Shown here: positions 10,304-18,540 of the stretch, one piece after another
Layout: each line of letters begins with the position of its first letter
Position numbering within the stretch: position 1 is the stretch's first letter
NCBI GenBank assembly: GCA_030916795.1
Contig: JAUPVZ010000044.1
Coordinates: 1-23,883 of the forward strand
Direction of reading: 5' to 3'
DNA length: 23,883 nt
DNA from: Patescibacteria group bacterium
Lineage (GTDB): Bacteria > Patescibacteriota > Minisyncoccia > Phycocordibacterales > XYD1-FULL-46-19
Notes under the pieces: generated by a model
What the model was told of the DNA's origin: nothing
The model's database searches: none
What the model saw: the letters and a program-made list of their open reading frames with translations, nothing else
Translations under genes and position numbers: made by a program

Positions 10304-12442
10304 ATGACCGAAAAAAAGTTTGAGACCGAAATTGGTGGAGCCAAACTCTCTGCCACTTTTTCCGACTTGGTAGACCAAGCCAATGGGGCGGTGATAATGC
10401 AATTAGGAGATACGGTGGTACTAGTAACCGCTGTTATGTCTAGAGATAGGCGCGAGGGCATCGATTTTTTCCCGCTAGTGGTCGACTATGAAGAAAAATT
10501 TTATGCTGCAGGCCGGATTTTGGGTAGTCGCTTTATGAAAAGAGAAGGCAAGCCTAGCGACGAAGCGGTACTTACCGGCCGGATGATCGACCGCACCATC
10601 CGACCACTCTTTGACCAAAGAATGCGCAACGAGGTGCAAATTGTTGCCACTGTCTTATCTCTTGATGAGAAAAATGACCCTTCGGTACCGGCTATTATCG
10701 GGGCATCGCTTGCTCTATCAACTTCAGACATCCCTTGGAATGGCCCCGTCGGAGCCGTAAGTGTAGGTATCACCAAAAACAATAATGAATATGTTGTAAA
10801 CCCCGACAACAATATCGAGAGTGATTTGTATCTCGATACTTTAATCTGTGGCAAGGACGGCAGAATAAATATGATCGAGGCCAAAGCCCTAGAAATTGGC
10901 GAGGATAAACTAGGTGAAATCTTTGACCAAGCGGTCAAAGAAATAAGCAAACTGGAGAATTGGCAAAAACAAATTATCGGCGAGATCGGCAAAAACAAAA
11001 CTAAGATCGACCTGCCGGCTACCCCAGAAAAAATAACCAGCTTGTTTACTGAACATATTGCCCCTATTTTAAATGATTATGTTTTCACTGGTATTGCCGG
11101 CAAAGGCAAGATGGGCGAACTGGCCGACAAATGGCAGGAGATATTGAAAGTGGAAGCGGCGGAACTAGTCGAAGAGGGGGGCCGCTTTCTCGATGAAAAA
11201 ATTGACGAGGCCTTACACCTTGAAGCTATTAAAAACAGTCAACGCGCTGATGGGCGAAAGCTAGACGAGCTGAGACCAATCTATACCAAAGCTGGCGGTC
11301 TCACCGACATGGTCCACGGTACTGGTATCTTTTACCGCGGAGGTACCCATATTTTATCGGTCCTGACTTTGGCTGGGCCAAAAGATTCACAAATAATCGA
11401 GGGAATGGAAGTCCAAGGCAAAAAGCATTTTATGCACCACTACAACTTCCCTCCATTTTCGACCGGCGAAACAGGTCGACTAGGGGGGATGAACCGTCGA
11501 GCTATCGGCCATGGCGCCTTGGCCGAAAAATCATTAGAAGCAGTCCTGCCACCTCGAGAAACTTTTCCTTATACTATCCGCCTAGTATCCGAAGCAATGG
11601 CGTCCAATGGCTCGACTTCGATGGGCTCGGTCTGCGCCTCTACCTTGGCTCTGATGGATGGCGGGGTGCCTATCACTCGTCCAGTGGCGGGGATTGCTAT
11701 GGGCTTGATGTATGAAAATGAGGAAAAATATAAGGTGCTGACCGATATTCAAGGCCCCGAAGACCACCATGGTGATATGGACTTCAAGATTGCTGGCACC
11801 ACCGAAGGGGTCACTGGTATCCAGCTCGATATCAAGATGGATGGTATTTCACCAAAAATACTAAAAGAAGCGCTAGTTGGGGCCAAATCAGCCAGATTGG
11901 CTATTATCGAAGAAATAGTTGCGGCTATCCCTGCACCCCGCCAATCATTGAAACCGTCTGCTCCTCAAATAGAAACTATTAGTATTCCTGTTGGCAAAAT
12001 AGGGGCAGTCATCGGCCCGGGAGGCAAAATGATCCAAAAAATTAGCGCGGAAACAAAAACAGAAATCGAAATAGAAGACGACGGCTCGGTCTTTATCACC
12101 GGCAAAGGGGAGGGGCCAGCTATCGCCCGTGCCACAATAGAAGAAATTACTCACGAATACAAAGTGGGTGAAAAATTTACCGGGACAGTAACCCGATTGA
12201 TGGATTTTGGGGCCTTTGTAAAAATCGGCCGTGACACCGAGGGTCTCGTCCACATTTCCGAACTCGCAAGCTTCCGCGTAAACAAAGTAAGCGAGGTGGT
12301 AGAAGTAGGCGACGAAGTACCAGTGGTCGTAAAAGAGATCGACGACCAACACCGAATCAACCTTTCGATCAAGCGTGCCGACCCTGATTTTATCAAACAA
12401 CCAGCCCCAAATCCGACTGAACAGAAAACTGGCGACAATTAG
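10304..12442 (+). CDS. pnp: Polyribonucleotide nucleotidyltransferase (PNPase)
   Basis: This 712-aa enzyme degrades RNA 3' to 5' using phosphate. Domain order is complete. The first RNase PH domain is about residues 1-145 (ANGAVIMQLGDTVVLVTAVMS), followed by a helical linker to about 300. The second, catalytic RNase PH domain is about residues 305-540 (RADGRKLDELRPIY, and the active-site GPEDHHGDMDFKIAGT). A KH domain follows (IGAVIGPGGKMIQKI near 565-580), then an S1 domain (GTVTRLMDFGAFVKIG near 630-645) and a short tail. Length is normal. There is no SD; the promoter carries an inverted repeat. It should act with the NYN protein and RRM protein in RNA metabolism, and could take part in degrading or trimming ribozyme products. 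Confidence 0.98.
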   Translation: MTEKKFETEIGGAKLSATFSDLVDQANGAVIMQLGDTVVLVTAVMSRDRREGIDFFPLVVDYEEKFYAAGRILGSRFMKREGKPSDEAVLTGRMIDRTIRPLFDQRMRNEVQIVATVLSLDEKNDPSVPAIIGASLALSTSDIPWNGPVGAVSVGITKNNNEYVVNPDNNIESDLYLDTLICGKDGRINMIEAKALEIGEDKLGEIFDQAVKEISKLENWQKQIIGEIGKNKTKIDLPATPEKITSLFTEHIAPILNDYVFTGIAGKGKMGELADKWQEILKVEAAELVEEGGRFLDEKIDEALHLEAIKNSQRADGRKLDELRPIYTKAGGLTDMVHGTGIFYRGGTHILSVLTLAGPKDSQIIEGMEVQGKKHFMHHYNFPPFSTGETGRLGGMNRRAIGHGALAEKSLEAVLPPRETFPYTIRLVSEAMASNGSTSMGSVCASTLALMDGGVPITRPVAGIAMGLMYENEEKYKVLTDIQGPEDHHGDMDFKIAGTTEGVTGIQLDIKMDGISPKILKEALVGAKSARLAIIEEIVAAIPAPRQSLKPSAPQIETISIPVGKIGAVIGPGGKMIQKISAETKTEIEIEDDGSVFITGKGEGPAIARATIEEITHEYKVGEKFTGTVTRLMDFGAFVKIGRDTEGLVHISELASFRVNKVSEVVEVGDEVPVVVKEIDDQHRINLSIKRADPDFIKQPAPNPTEQKTGDN

Positions 12443-12460
12443 AAATATCAGCAATTCACA

Positions 12461-12502
12461 AAATAGCGCGGAAAATACTAGTAAGTATTGCCCGCGCTAT
12501 TT
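12461..12502 (+). terminator. Hairpin after pnp, joined to the next promoter
   Basis: An 11-bp stem (12461-12471 with 12492-12502) has an inner AATACT/AGTATT stem (12474-12489). The U-run is short. The -10 box TATAAT of the next gene (12502-12507) begins at its last base, so pnp 3'-end formation and the next promoter are fused. Confidence 0.6.
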
Positions 12503-12514
12503 ATAATAGAGGTA

Positions 12515-13789
12515 ATGGCTGAAGAACCTATAGTTAATAATCCTGCGAGCGAAAACAACCCGGTGTTACCAACCACCACCAAAGCAGCAGACGAAACCAA
12601 AACTCCAACTGCTACACCAAGCCCAGTGGCCACACCACCGGAATCTGCGGAGTCTTTTCGTGACCGCCTAGAAAAAGCCAAACTGGCTATGGAAGGCCCA
12701 GAGAGAACTTTAAAAAGAGAAGAGGAGGAGACCGAGGAAAAAGTTAAAACCGAAACTGCTGATATTGAAAAACAGTTAGCACTCATAAATCACAAAAAGG
12801 AAAAGCTCGAAATAAACTGGGTCGTACTAGACACCAAAGCCAATGAGCTGAAGACCCTATTGTCTCCGCTTAAAAAAGAAGAAGAGGCAATTGAGCTAGA
12901 GGAAGACCAGCTAGAGGGGGAGGAACACACCACAACCGATGTCACCGCTCGCCAAGATATCGAAAAGAAACGGTGGGCCGCCCAAGACAAACGCAAGGAT
13001 TTAGAAAAAAGAAAATGGGAACTAGAGAATAAAATTCTAGATATTGATAAAGAATTAAAGAAAAATACCACCGAGTATCAATCGTTTCTCGACGAAGAAG
13101 AAGTATTAAAGAAAAAACTAGAAACCCTAGAATACGAAATTCAGGCGGCCAAAGAACGAGTTCGCCAAGAAGAAGAGAAGGTGCGTCAAGAAGAAGAGGC
13201 GAGGATGATTGCGGCCGAAGAAAAAAGACGAGCCGAAGCCAAGCGCCAAGCCGAAGCAGAAGAAGAAAAAAAGAAAGCGGACACCCTAGCCCAAAAGAAA
13301 GCCGAAGAAGAAACCCGTCTGAAACTAGAAGATGAAAAAAGAAAAGTTGAGCTAGAACAAAAGAAAAAGGCCGACGAAGAGCGACTCAAGAAAATAGCCG
13401 AAGAACAAAAGCTTCGCGCCGAGCTAGAAACCAAGCGCCAACAAGAAGCCCAAAAAAATAAAATCGAAAGTGGCGCCACCCAAATCGACGAGGACAAAAA
13501 ACGAGCCGAGCTACTAGAAAAAGCGCGCCAAGCTAGTCTAGGAGTAAAGCCAGTCACCGCCGAAGACCTACCACCACAGCTAGAAACCGCCGATTTAACT
13601 GAACAAAAAATAGAAGGTAATATCGAACCCGCCGCACAGAAAATTGATAGCGAAGATGATGTTCCATCCTTTGGTCCAAACGAATCTTCGGCTATACCAT
13701 CGATGAGAACCTTTCGCTCTGATGTCGAAAATATGCTGACCCCCGAGCAAATAAAAGAAGCAAAGAAGAAATTTCCTTGGCTTAAGTAA
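12515..13789 (+). CDS. Long coiled-coil protein (424 aa), unknown function
   Basis: After a proline/threonine-rich N-terminus (to about residue 45) comes SFRDRLEKAKLAMEGPERTLKREEEE, then nearly 280 residues of glutamate- and lysine-rich heptads, and a C-terminal part with PSFGPNESSAIPSMRTFRSDVENMLTPEQIKEAKKKFPWL. No membrane helix is seen. The frame extends to 12488, but ATG 12515 (MAEEPIVNN) is preferred because TATAAT (12502-12507) ends 7 nt before it. It shares the KKR...EAR/KLAMEG-type N-terminal motif with the next gene 22 nt downstream; together they look like a scaffold or filament pair. The long minus-strand open frame opposite is a shadow of the skewed composition. Confidence 0.8.
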   Translation: MAEEPIVNNPASENNPVLPTTTKAADETKTPTATPSPVATPPESAESFRDRLEKAKLAMEGPERTLKREEEETEEKVKTETADIEKQLALINHKKEKLEINWVVLDTKANELKTLLSPLKKEEEAIELEEDQLEGEEHTTTDVTARQDIEKKRWAAQDKRKDLEKRKWELENKILDIDKELKKNTTEYQSFLDEEEVLKKKLETLEYEIQAAKERVRQEEEKVRQEEEARMIAAEEKRRAEAKRQAEAEEEKKKADTLAQKKAEEETRLKLEDEKRKVELEQKKKADEERLKKIAEEQKLRAELETKRQQEAQKNKIESGATQIDEDKKRAELLEKARQASLGVKPVTAEDLPPQLETADLTEQKIEGNIEPAAQKIDSEDDVPSFGPNESSAIPSMRTFRSDVENMLTPEQIKEAKKKFPWLK

Positions 13790-13811
13790 TTTAAAAGTTT
13801 AACGCCCTCAT

Positions 13812-15095
13812 ATGGCGGAAAGTGATATTGATAAAAAACGAGCCGAGGCCAGGTTGGCCATGTCCGCTGGCCATAAACCAGTTCCTTTTGCCAACCAAAC
13901 ACCCACTCAAGAAACACCTATAGTCCCCACCGAAACAGTCACCGTAGATGATTTGGCCAAGAAAAAAGACGAAGCGAGAAAAGCCATGGAGGGTGTAGAG
14001 CGACGGAAGAAAAGAGAGGAGGAAGAAAAAATATTAAGAGAGGCTGCCGAACGAACCAAAGAAATTGAAGAAATAAAAAAGAAAAGAATCATCATTGAGA
14101 AAAAGATGGCCGAAGAAAAAGCCAATCTGGACCCAGAAAAAATAGCCACCAAAGAAAAAGACGAGTATCGAGAAAAGCTAGACGAAGCGACCACCGAAAT
14201 AAATAGGATCAAAAATGATATCGAAAGAATAGAACCTTTTCATAGTCTAGATACTGATATCCAAAATACCGGAGACAAAAATACTATCAGCCTAGCGAGT
14301 GTCGCTGTTTCAGAACGCACAGCCCAGCTCCAAAAGGAAAAAATAATTTCCCTTAAAAACCAAAAAAATATTCTTTTATCTGGCGCCACTTGGTTTATGG
14401 CCACCGTTTTTGTCGCCAGCAGTTTGGGAATTTTGTACTACACCTTGATGCTAAAAAACAAAGAGGCCGCGGGGGTGAACCTAAACCAACATCAATCGCT
14501 AATTTATACCGAACAAGCTAAAGAGGTGAGTATCGACAGAAAAACTCCCAGCCAAATCAAGGCCGGAATAATCGCGGCGGGCCGACAAGTGGCCGAAAGA
14601 GAAAGTCTAACCGATATATATTTCACCAAAACACTGGTGACAGAGACCAACACCACTATCCAAACTTTGGGCGCCAATGACTTTTTGGCGGTCACCAATG
14701 CCGCCTTTTCTCCCGATTTTACCTTTTGGCTAACCGACTCATTTATGACCGGTGTCTATACCAAGAGCTTGAGCGAGCAAAGCTATGTTTATATATTCAA
14801 GACTCGAAGTTTTGAACATACTTTAGATATTTTATTAAAAGATGGCAAAAATATGACCCTCGCTCTCTACGACGGACTAGTGTCAGAGTTATATAAAAAC
14901 CAAATTATTGCTGGCACCTATAAAGACGAGGTTGTTGCCAATATCGATACCCACACCTTGCGCGACGGCGAGGGAAAAATACTTATGATTTATGCTTTTT
15001 TTGATCGTTCGACCCTTATTTTTGCCCAAAATGAAGAGGCCTTTCTAAAAGTGCTTTCGGCGCTAGCTCGACCTAACACTGTTACTAGACAATAG
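13812..15095 (+). CDS. Membrane-anchored coiled-coil protein (427 aa)
   Basis: Three parts are visible: a cytoplasmic N-terminal region with coiled coil (about residues 1-180, including KKKDEARKAMEGVERRKKREEEE), one membrane helix at about 187-212 (ATWFMATVFVASSLGILYY), and an extracytoplasmic domain of about 210 residues with alternating strands and helices (for example DIYFTKTLVTETNT, FTFWLTDSFMTGVYTKS, EGKILMIYAFFDRSTLIF). The KKR.EAR.AM and AMEGVERR motifs resemble the N-terminus of the preceding protein, pointing to partner proteins. No family is recognised; envelope assembly, division or pilus support are possible roles but speculative. ATG 13812 is 22 nt after the previous stop, without SD. 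Confidence 0.82.
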   Translation: MAESDIDKKRAEARLAMSAGHKPVPFANQTPTQETPIVPTETVTVDDLAKKKDEARKAMEGVERRKKREEEEKILREAAERTKEIEEIKKKRIIIEKKMAEEKANLDPEKIATKEKDEYREKLDEATTEINRIKNDIERIEPFHSLDTDIQNTGDKNTISLASVAVSERTAQLQKEKIISLKNQKNILLSGATWFMATVFVASSLGILYYTLMLKNKEAAGVNLNQHQSLIYTEQAKEVSIDRKTPSQIKAGIIAAGRQVAERESLTDIYFTKTLVTETNTTIQTLGANDFLAVTNAAFSPDFTFWLTDSFMTGVYTKSLSEQSYVYIFKTRSFEHTLDILLKDGKNMTLALYDGLVSELYKNQIIAGTYKDEVVANIDTHTLRDGEGKILMIYAFFDRSTLIFAQNEEAFLKVLSALARPNTVTRQ

Positions 15096-15097
15096 TC

Positions 15098-15125
15098 TTG
15101 CCCTCTACCAGGGGTGTGTTAAGAT
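15098..15125 (+). promoter_or_regulatory. Promoter of the zinc finger gene, leaderless
   Basis: -35 TTGCCC (15098-15103), 16-nt spacer, -10 TAAGAT (15120-15125); ATG 15132 begins at the seventh base after the -10 box. Confidence 0.5.
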
Positions 15126-15131
15126 AAAAAT

Positions 15132-15497
15132 ATGATTGATACCAATAAATACAAGGACCAACTTTTGGACCTCAAAAAACAAATCGAGGAGGATCTGGCC
15201 AGTATCGGCACCAACAAATTAAACTCTGATGGCGATGTTTGGACCGGCGTGCCGGCTGACCGTGAGCAAGAAATAGAAATGAATGATGAAGTCGCCGACC
15301 GGTTTGAGGACCTCACCGAAAGAGAAAGTACTGAACGAACCTTTGAAGCCCGCCTAAAAGGGGTCAATGAGGCACTAGAAAAAATTGAGTCTGGAAGTTA
15401 TGGTAGTTGCAAAGTCTGTGGTGAAGCAATCGAACTAGAACGTCTCGAGGCCAACCCCGCCGCCCTGACCTGTAAAGCTCATATTGACGAGGAATAG
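15132..15497 (+). CDS. DksA/TraR-type zinc finger protein
   Basis: This 121-aa protein has the DksA/TraR layout: an N-terminal helical hairpin (about residues 1-85) and a C-terminal zinc-binding knuckle. Family signals are EIEMNDEVADRFEDLTERESTE, then ALEKIESGSYGSCKVCGEAIELERLEANPAALTCKAH. The ligands appear to be C-x2-C ... C-x2-H, with histidine in place of the fourth cysteine of classic DksA. Proteins of this group bind the RNA polymerase secondary channel and alter promoter choice; whether this one responds to ppGpp cannot be told. It precedes comM by 17 nt, probably in one operon. Confidence 0.88.
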   Translation: MIDTNKYKDQLLDLKKQIEEDLASIGTNKLNSDGDVWTGVPADREQEIEMNDEVADRFEDLTERESTERTFEARLKGVNEALEKIESGSYGSCKVCGEAIELERLEANPAALTCKAHIDEE

Positions 15498-15514
15498 ATT
15501 AACCAGCTCTTAGT

Positions 15515-17056
15515 ATGTTTGCGACAACCAAGTCTGCTCAACTCATCGGCCTCTCGGCCGATGTTATTGGTATAGAAGTCGATATCGGCAAAGGATTACA
15601 TTCTTTTTCGATTGTGGGGCTCGCCGATAAAGCCGTGGACGAAGCCAAAGACCGGATCAATGCCGCGATTAAAAACTCGGGGTTTAAAGCCCCCGCCAAA
15701 GGTAATAAAAAGATTATTATCTCGCTTGCCCCGGCTGATATAAAAAAGACTGGGACACATTTTGATGTCGCTATCGCTATCGGCTTTCTCCTGGCCAATG
15801 GTGATGTTAAATTTGACCCAAGTAATAAGCTTTTCTTGGGCGAGCTAGCCCTCGACGGTAGCATACGGCCAGTGCGGGGGACGTTATTCCTCGCCCAAAA
15901 AGCGCGCACCGCCGGTTTCACTGAAATATATGTCCCCAAAGACAATACCAAGGAGGCCGGCTTGATTGATGGCCTGACAGTCTACGGGGTAGAAACATTA
16001 CGGCAGTTAGTAGATCACCTCTGCCCACCCGTTGACCCTAATAAACAAAATGTTTCATCAAATATCAGCCCCGCCAAAAGAACAATTATAAAAGCTAAAT
16101 CAATTGAACCAGAAGTGGACATGGCTGATGTCAAAAGCCAAACCGCCGCCAAGCGGGGACTCCTCATTGCGGCGGCCGGTGGCCACAATGTCGCCATGTT
16201 TGGCCCGCCCGGCACAGGCAAAACCATGCTCGCTCGCGCCTTTGCGGGTATTTTGCCACCACTTACTTTTCCCGAAATATTAGAAGCCACCGGTATCCAC
16301 TCGGCCGCTGGTGTTACTCGCACTCTAGTGGTACACCCGCCCTACCGTGCCCCGCACCACACTGGCAGTTATGTGGCGCTCGTAGGTGGGGGAACAAACC
16401 CAAGGCCCGGGGAAATAACCTTGGCCCACACCGGTGTTTTGTTTCTCGACGAGTTTCCCGAATTTGATAAAAAAGTTTTAGAAGCTTTGCGCCAACCGCT
16501 AGAAGACCGCCGAGTCACCGTGGCTCGCGCCAAACACACCGTCGACTTTCCGGCCCGATTTATTTTAGTAGCGGCCATGAACCCTTGCCCTTGCGGCTTC
16601 CGTGGAGCCAAAGCGAGAAATTGTGTTTGTGCCCCGCGGGACATTGCCCGCTATGAGAGAAAGTTGTCGGGCCCGATTGTGGACCGGATCGATGTGTGGC
16701 TTCAGGTGGCCGAGGTTAAACACACTGATCTGTCGGCCCAAACCAAAGAAGAAACTTCTGCCCAGCTAAGTGAGAAGGTAAAAAAGGCGAGAGCTATTCA
16801 AGAAAAGAGATTTGCCGACACCAAAATAAATTTAAATGCCGAAATGTCGGCCAAGCAACTAGGTCAATTTGTAAAACTATCAAAAGAATTGACGGACCTT
16901 TTAAACACTTCGGCCGAGCGGCTCGGGCTGTCGGCCCGTGCTTATCACCGCGTTATCAAGCTCGCCCGCACGATTGCCGACCTAGAGGCCTCGGCTGATA
17001 TTCAACAAAACCATTTGTTAGAAGCCCTCCAATACCGCCCCAAAGTTCAGAATTAG
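15515..17056 (+). CDS. comM: ComM/YifB-family AAA+ ATPase
   Basis: This 513-aa protein fits the ComM (YifB, Mg-chelatase-like) family, hexameric helicases that drive branch migration during natural transformation. The N-terminal Lon-protease-like domain (residues 1-165) starts SAQLIGLSADVIGIEVDIGKG and contains KDRINAAIKNSGF. The AAA+ module has Walker A GPPGTGKTML, Walker B VLFLDEFPEF, and the arginine-rich FRGAKARNC insert with the cysteine pattern CPCGF...CVC typical of the family. The C-terminal Mg-chelatase helical domain ends the protein. Length is typical. It suggests DNA uptake and integration ability. It converges on the TrmB gene with only 12 nt between stops. Confidence 0.95.
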   Translation: MFATTKSAQLIGLSADVIGIEVDIGKGLHSFSIVGLADKAVDEAKDRINAAIKNSGFKAPAKGNKKIIISLAPADIKKTGTHFDVAIAIGFLLANGDVKFDPSNKLFLGELALDGSIRPVRGTLFLAQKARTAGFTEIYVPKDNTKEAGLIDGLTVYGVETLRQLVDHLCPPVDPNKQNVSSNISPAKRTIIKAKSIEPEVDMADVKSQTAAKRGLLIAAAGGHNVAMFGPPGTGKTMLARAFAGILPPLTFPEILEATGIHSAAGVTRTLVVHPPYRAPHHTGSYVALVGGGTNPRPGEITLAHTGVLFLDEFPEFDKKVLEALRQPLEDRRVTVARAKHTVDFPARFILVAAMNPCPCGFRGAKARNCVCAPRDIARYERKLSGPIVDRIDVWLQVAEVKHTDLSAQTKEETSAQLSEKVKKARAIQEKRFADTKINLNAEMSAKQLGQFVKLSKELTDLLNTSAERLGLSARAYHRVIKLARTIADLEASADIQQNHLLEALQYRPKVQN

Positions 17057-17068
17057 CCAGACAAATAT

Positions 17069-17800
17069 TTATTTACTCGCATCCCACAACGCCTTAAAGA
17101 CCGACTGGAAAATATCTACCATCGGCGGAATAGCAATCACCACCGCAAGCGCCTTGACCTCGGGCCCGACAATTATCACTTTGTCGTCATAAATATCAAT
17201 TGTACTTTTAAACTTGTAGTGGGGCGCTAAATATTTAAATTCGCGCAACAAGCTCTCATCGTCTTGGCCCTCTTCCTTAGCCGAGTCGGCCGAGAGCAAA
17301 AGCTTCACCCTGATACCCCGCGCTGCCCGCCGGCGTCTGAAATCCAAGAAAAATTCCCGATCTAGGCCAATCCAAGCTGGGGCCGAACCAATAATATAGT
17401 ATTCCTTGCCCTCATACTCATCTAAAATATCTTTGTAAAAACGCTTCAACTCGGACTTGGACTGAATAAACCGCACCCCAAACTCGGCCGACTCTTTGTT
17501 TTCGAGCGCTTCTAAAGTCGGGACAATATTTACTAGGGCCTTTAGCCGTTCCTCATACAAAAGGGCTAGCTTGTTGGGCCGTAGGGGAGTGTAGTAGTTT
17601 TTATGCCCCCGTTTGTAGGTAGTCACCAACCCCTCCTTCTCTAGCCGGTCCAAAATCGGGTAGGCGGTAGTGCGTTTTAGGCCCATTTCACTGGCTAGGT
17701 CAGTAGCTTGGGTACTACCCATCTTAAGGAGCGCCACATAGGCTTCGGCTTCGGGCTTGGATAGCCCTAGGCCATTTAGTATTTCAAGGTTTTTATGCAT
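17069..17800 (-). CDS. TrmB-family transcriptional regulator
   Basis: This 243-aa protein has an N-terminal winged helix (residues 5-75: LGLSKPEAEAYVALLKMG, TQATDLASEMGLKRTTAYPILDRLEKEGLVTTYKRG), then a coiled-coil linker and a C-terminal PLD-like effector domain (EYYIIGSAPAWIGLDREFF ... VIIVGPEVKALAVVIA). TrmB proteins are sugar or metabolite sensors best known from archaea and found widely in CPR bacteria. It is divergent from the hammerhead operon; an ACAATATA/TATATTGT inverted repeat between the two promoters could be its operator. It may therefore control both itself and the operon. Confidence 0.88.
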   Translation of the reverse strand: MHKNLEILNGLGLSKPEAEAYVALLKMGSTQATDLASEMGLKRTTAYPILDRLEKEGLVTTYKRGHKNYYTPLRPNKLALLYEERLKALVNIVPTLEALENKESAEFGVRFIQSKSELKRFYKDILDEYEGKEYYIIGSAPAWIGLDREFFLDFRRRRAARGIRVKLLLSADSAKEEGQDDESLLREFKYLAPHYKFKSTIDIYDDKVIIVGPEVKALAVVIAIPPMVDIFQSVFKALWDASK

Positions 17801-17823
17801 AGCAAAGTTGTTATATTTTTACG

Positions 17824-17878
17824 ACAATATATAAAAGTATTATAAACTATAGGTTTTTTAATGCAATAGTATATTGTT
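17824..17878. promoter_or_regulatory. Inverted repeat around the TrmB promoter
   Basis: ACAATATA (17824-17831) and TATATTGT (17871-17878) form an 8-bp inverted repeat 39 bp apart that brackets the TrmB promoter and ends 14 bp before the -35 box of the divergent operon. Candidate TrmB binding sites; AT-rich background makes chance possible. Confidence 0.35.
17839..17866 (-). promoter_or_regulatory. TrmB gene promoter
   Basis: Minus strand: -35 TTGCAT (17866-17861), 16-nt spacer, -10 TATAAT (17844-17839), leaving a leader of about 30-35 nt. Confidence 0.6.
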
Positions 17879-17891
17879 TAGTCATATTTTA

Positions 17892-17920
17892 TTGACAAAT
17901 TACTCTAGCCCTGCTATACT
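17892..17920 (+). promoter_or_regulatory. Strong promoter of the hammerhead operon
   Basis: Consensus -35 TTGACA (17892-17897), 17-nt spacer, -10 TATACT (17915-17920); predicted start near 17927. It is one of the best promoters in the window. No comparable promoter was seen before the second or third gene. Confidence 0.8.
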
Positions 17921-17942
17921 ATGGGCAGTACAGTTCATTGAG

Positions 17943-17988
17943 AAACCAAACAGACGACTGGCACCGCCAGCGTCGCAAAGAAGGAAAT
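17943..17988 (+). repeat. 46-nt hairpin leader repeat, copy 1
   Basis: Identical, with one mismatch, to 19348-19393. It forms a hairpin with a bulged A (GACG-A-CTGGC / GCCAGCGTC, loop ACC) and ends in AAGGAAAT, the SD of the following gene. It is the leader of the first gene; copy 2 is the leader of the third gene. Confidence 0.85.
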
Positions 17989-17993
17989 CAACC

Positions 17994-18515
17994 ATGATCC
18001 AGTCATATTACATGAAGCTCATCTCGGGTAACCACGAACTTACACTCGACCCAACAAGTGGTGAAGAAGTCTTGGCCGAGGCGACGGACATCTTCTACTA
18101 CATCGATTCCGATTTCCGGAATTATGGCTTGAGTGAGTCTGCCCCAGCCAGCCAAGAAATAGGCGTCCATGTCTACATGATGACCATGCCCGCCACATTT
18201 CTCGACATATTCGATCCCACAGCGGATGGTTGTGCCAACTATGTTGACGGATTTAATATTTCCGACTTGGCGGTCGACACTCTGTGTCTCACTCAGGCGC
18301 AGATCAAGAACTTTGTCCACAAGTACACAGAGTGGCTTCATCCCCAGGGCTGGTCTACTTTATTTCTCTTTAAAAAAAGAGAAAACGAGTTCTTTGTGGC
18401 AGAGGTGGACCAGCACAACGATGGCAAGCTGAGGGTGAATGTGCACGAATTCCTGGACACCAGTTGGACTTGGATCCCCGAGGGCCGCACCCGCGTGGTC
18501 GTACCGCAACACTAA
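17994..18515 (+). CDS. Hammerhead operon gene 1, unknown protein (173 aa)
   Basis: No family is recognised. ATG 17994 is preferred over upstream in-frame starts because it lies downstream of the predicted transcription start and 5-13 nt after AAGGAAAT. The protein begins MIQSYYMKLISGNHELTLDP and is soluble, acidic and mixed alpha/beta, with VHVYMMTMPATFLDIFDP, the helix QAQIKNFVHKYTEWLHPQGW, strand STLFLFKKRENEFFVAEV and terminal TWIPEGRTRVVVPQH. No signal peptide is seen. It is the first cistron; a 127-nt repeat with a hammerhead ribozyme begins 26 nt after its stop, so its mature mRNA should end with a 2',3'-cyclic phosphate at 18614. Confidence 0.78.
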   Translation: MIQSYYMKLISGNHELTLDPTSGEEVLAEATDIFYYIDSDFRNYGLSESAPASQEIGVHVYMMTMPATFLDIFDPTADGCANYVDGFNISDLAVDTLCLTQAQIKNFVHKYTEWLHPQGWSTLFLFKKRENEFFVAEVDQHNDGKLRVNVHEFLDTSWTWIPEGRTRVVVPQH

Positions 18516-18540
18516 CCAAAGAAACTGCCCTACCATGGAG

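Noticed and set aside
10501..10998. Minus-strand open frame inside pnp
   Set aside because: It lies entirely within the conserved PNPase coding region and has no supporting signals.
13186..13917. Long minus-strand open frame opposite the coiled-coil genes
   Set aside because: It is a serine- and phenylalanine-rich mirror of GAA/AAG-rich coding DNA, with no SD or family features.
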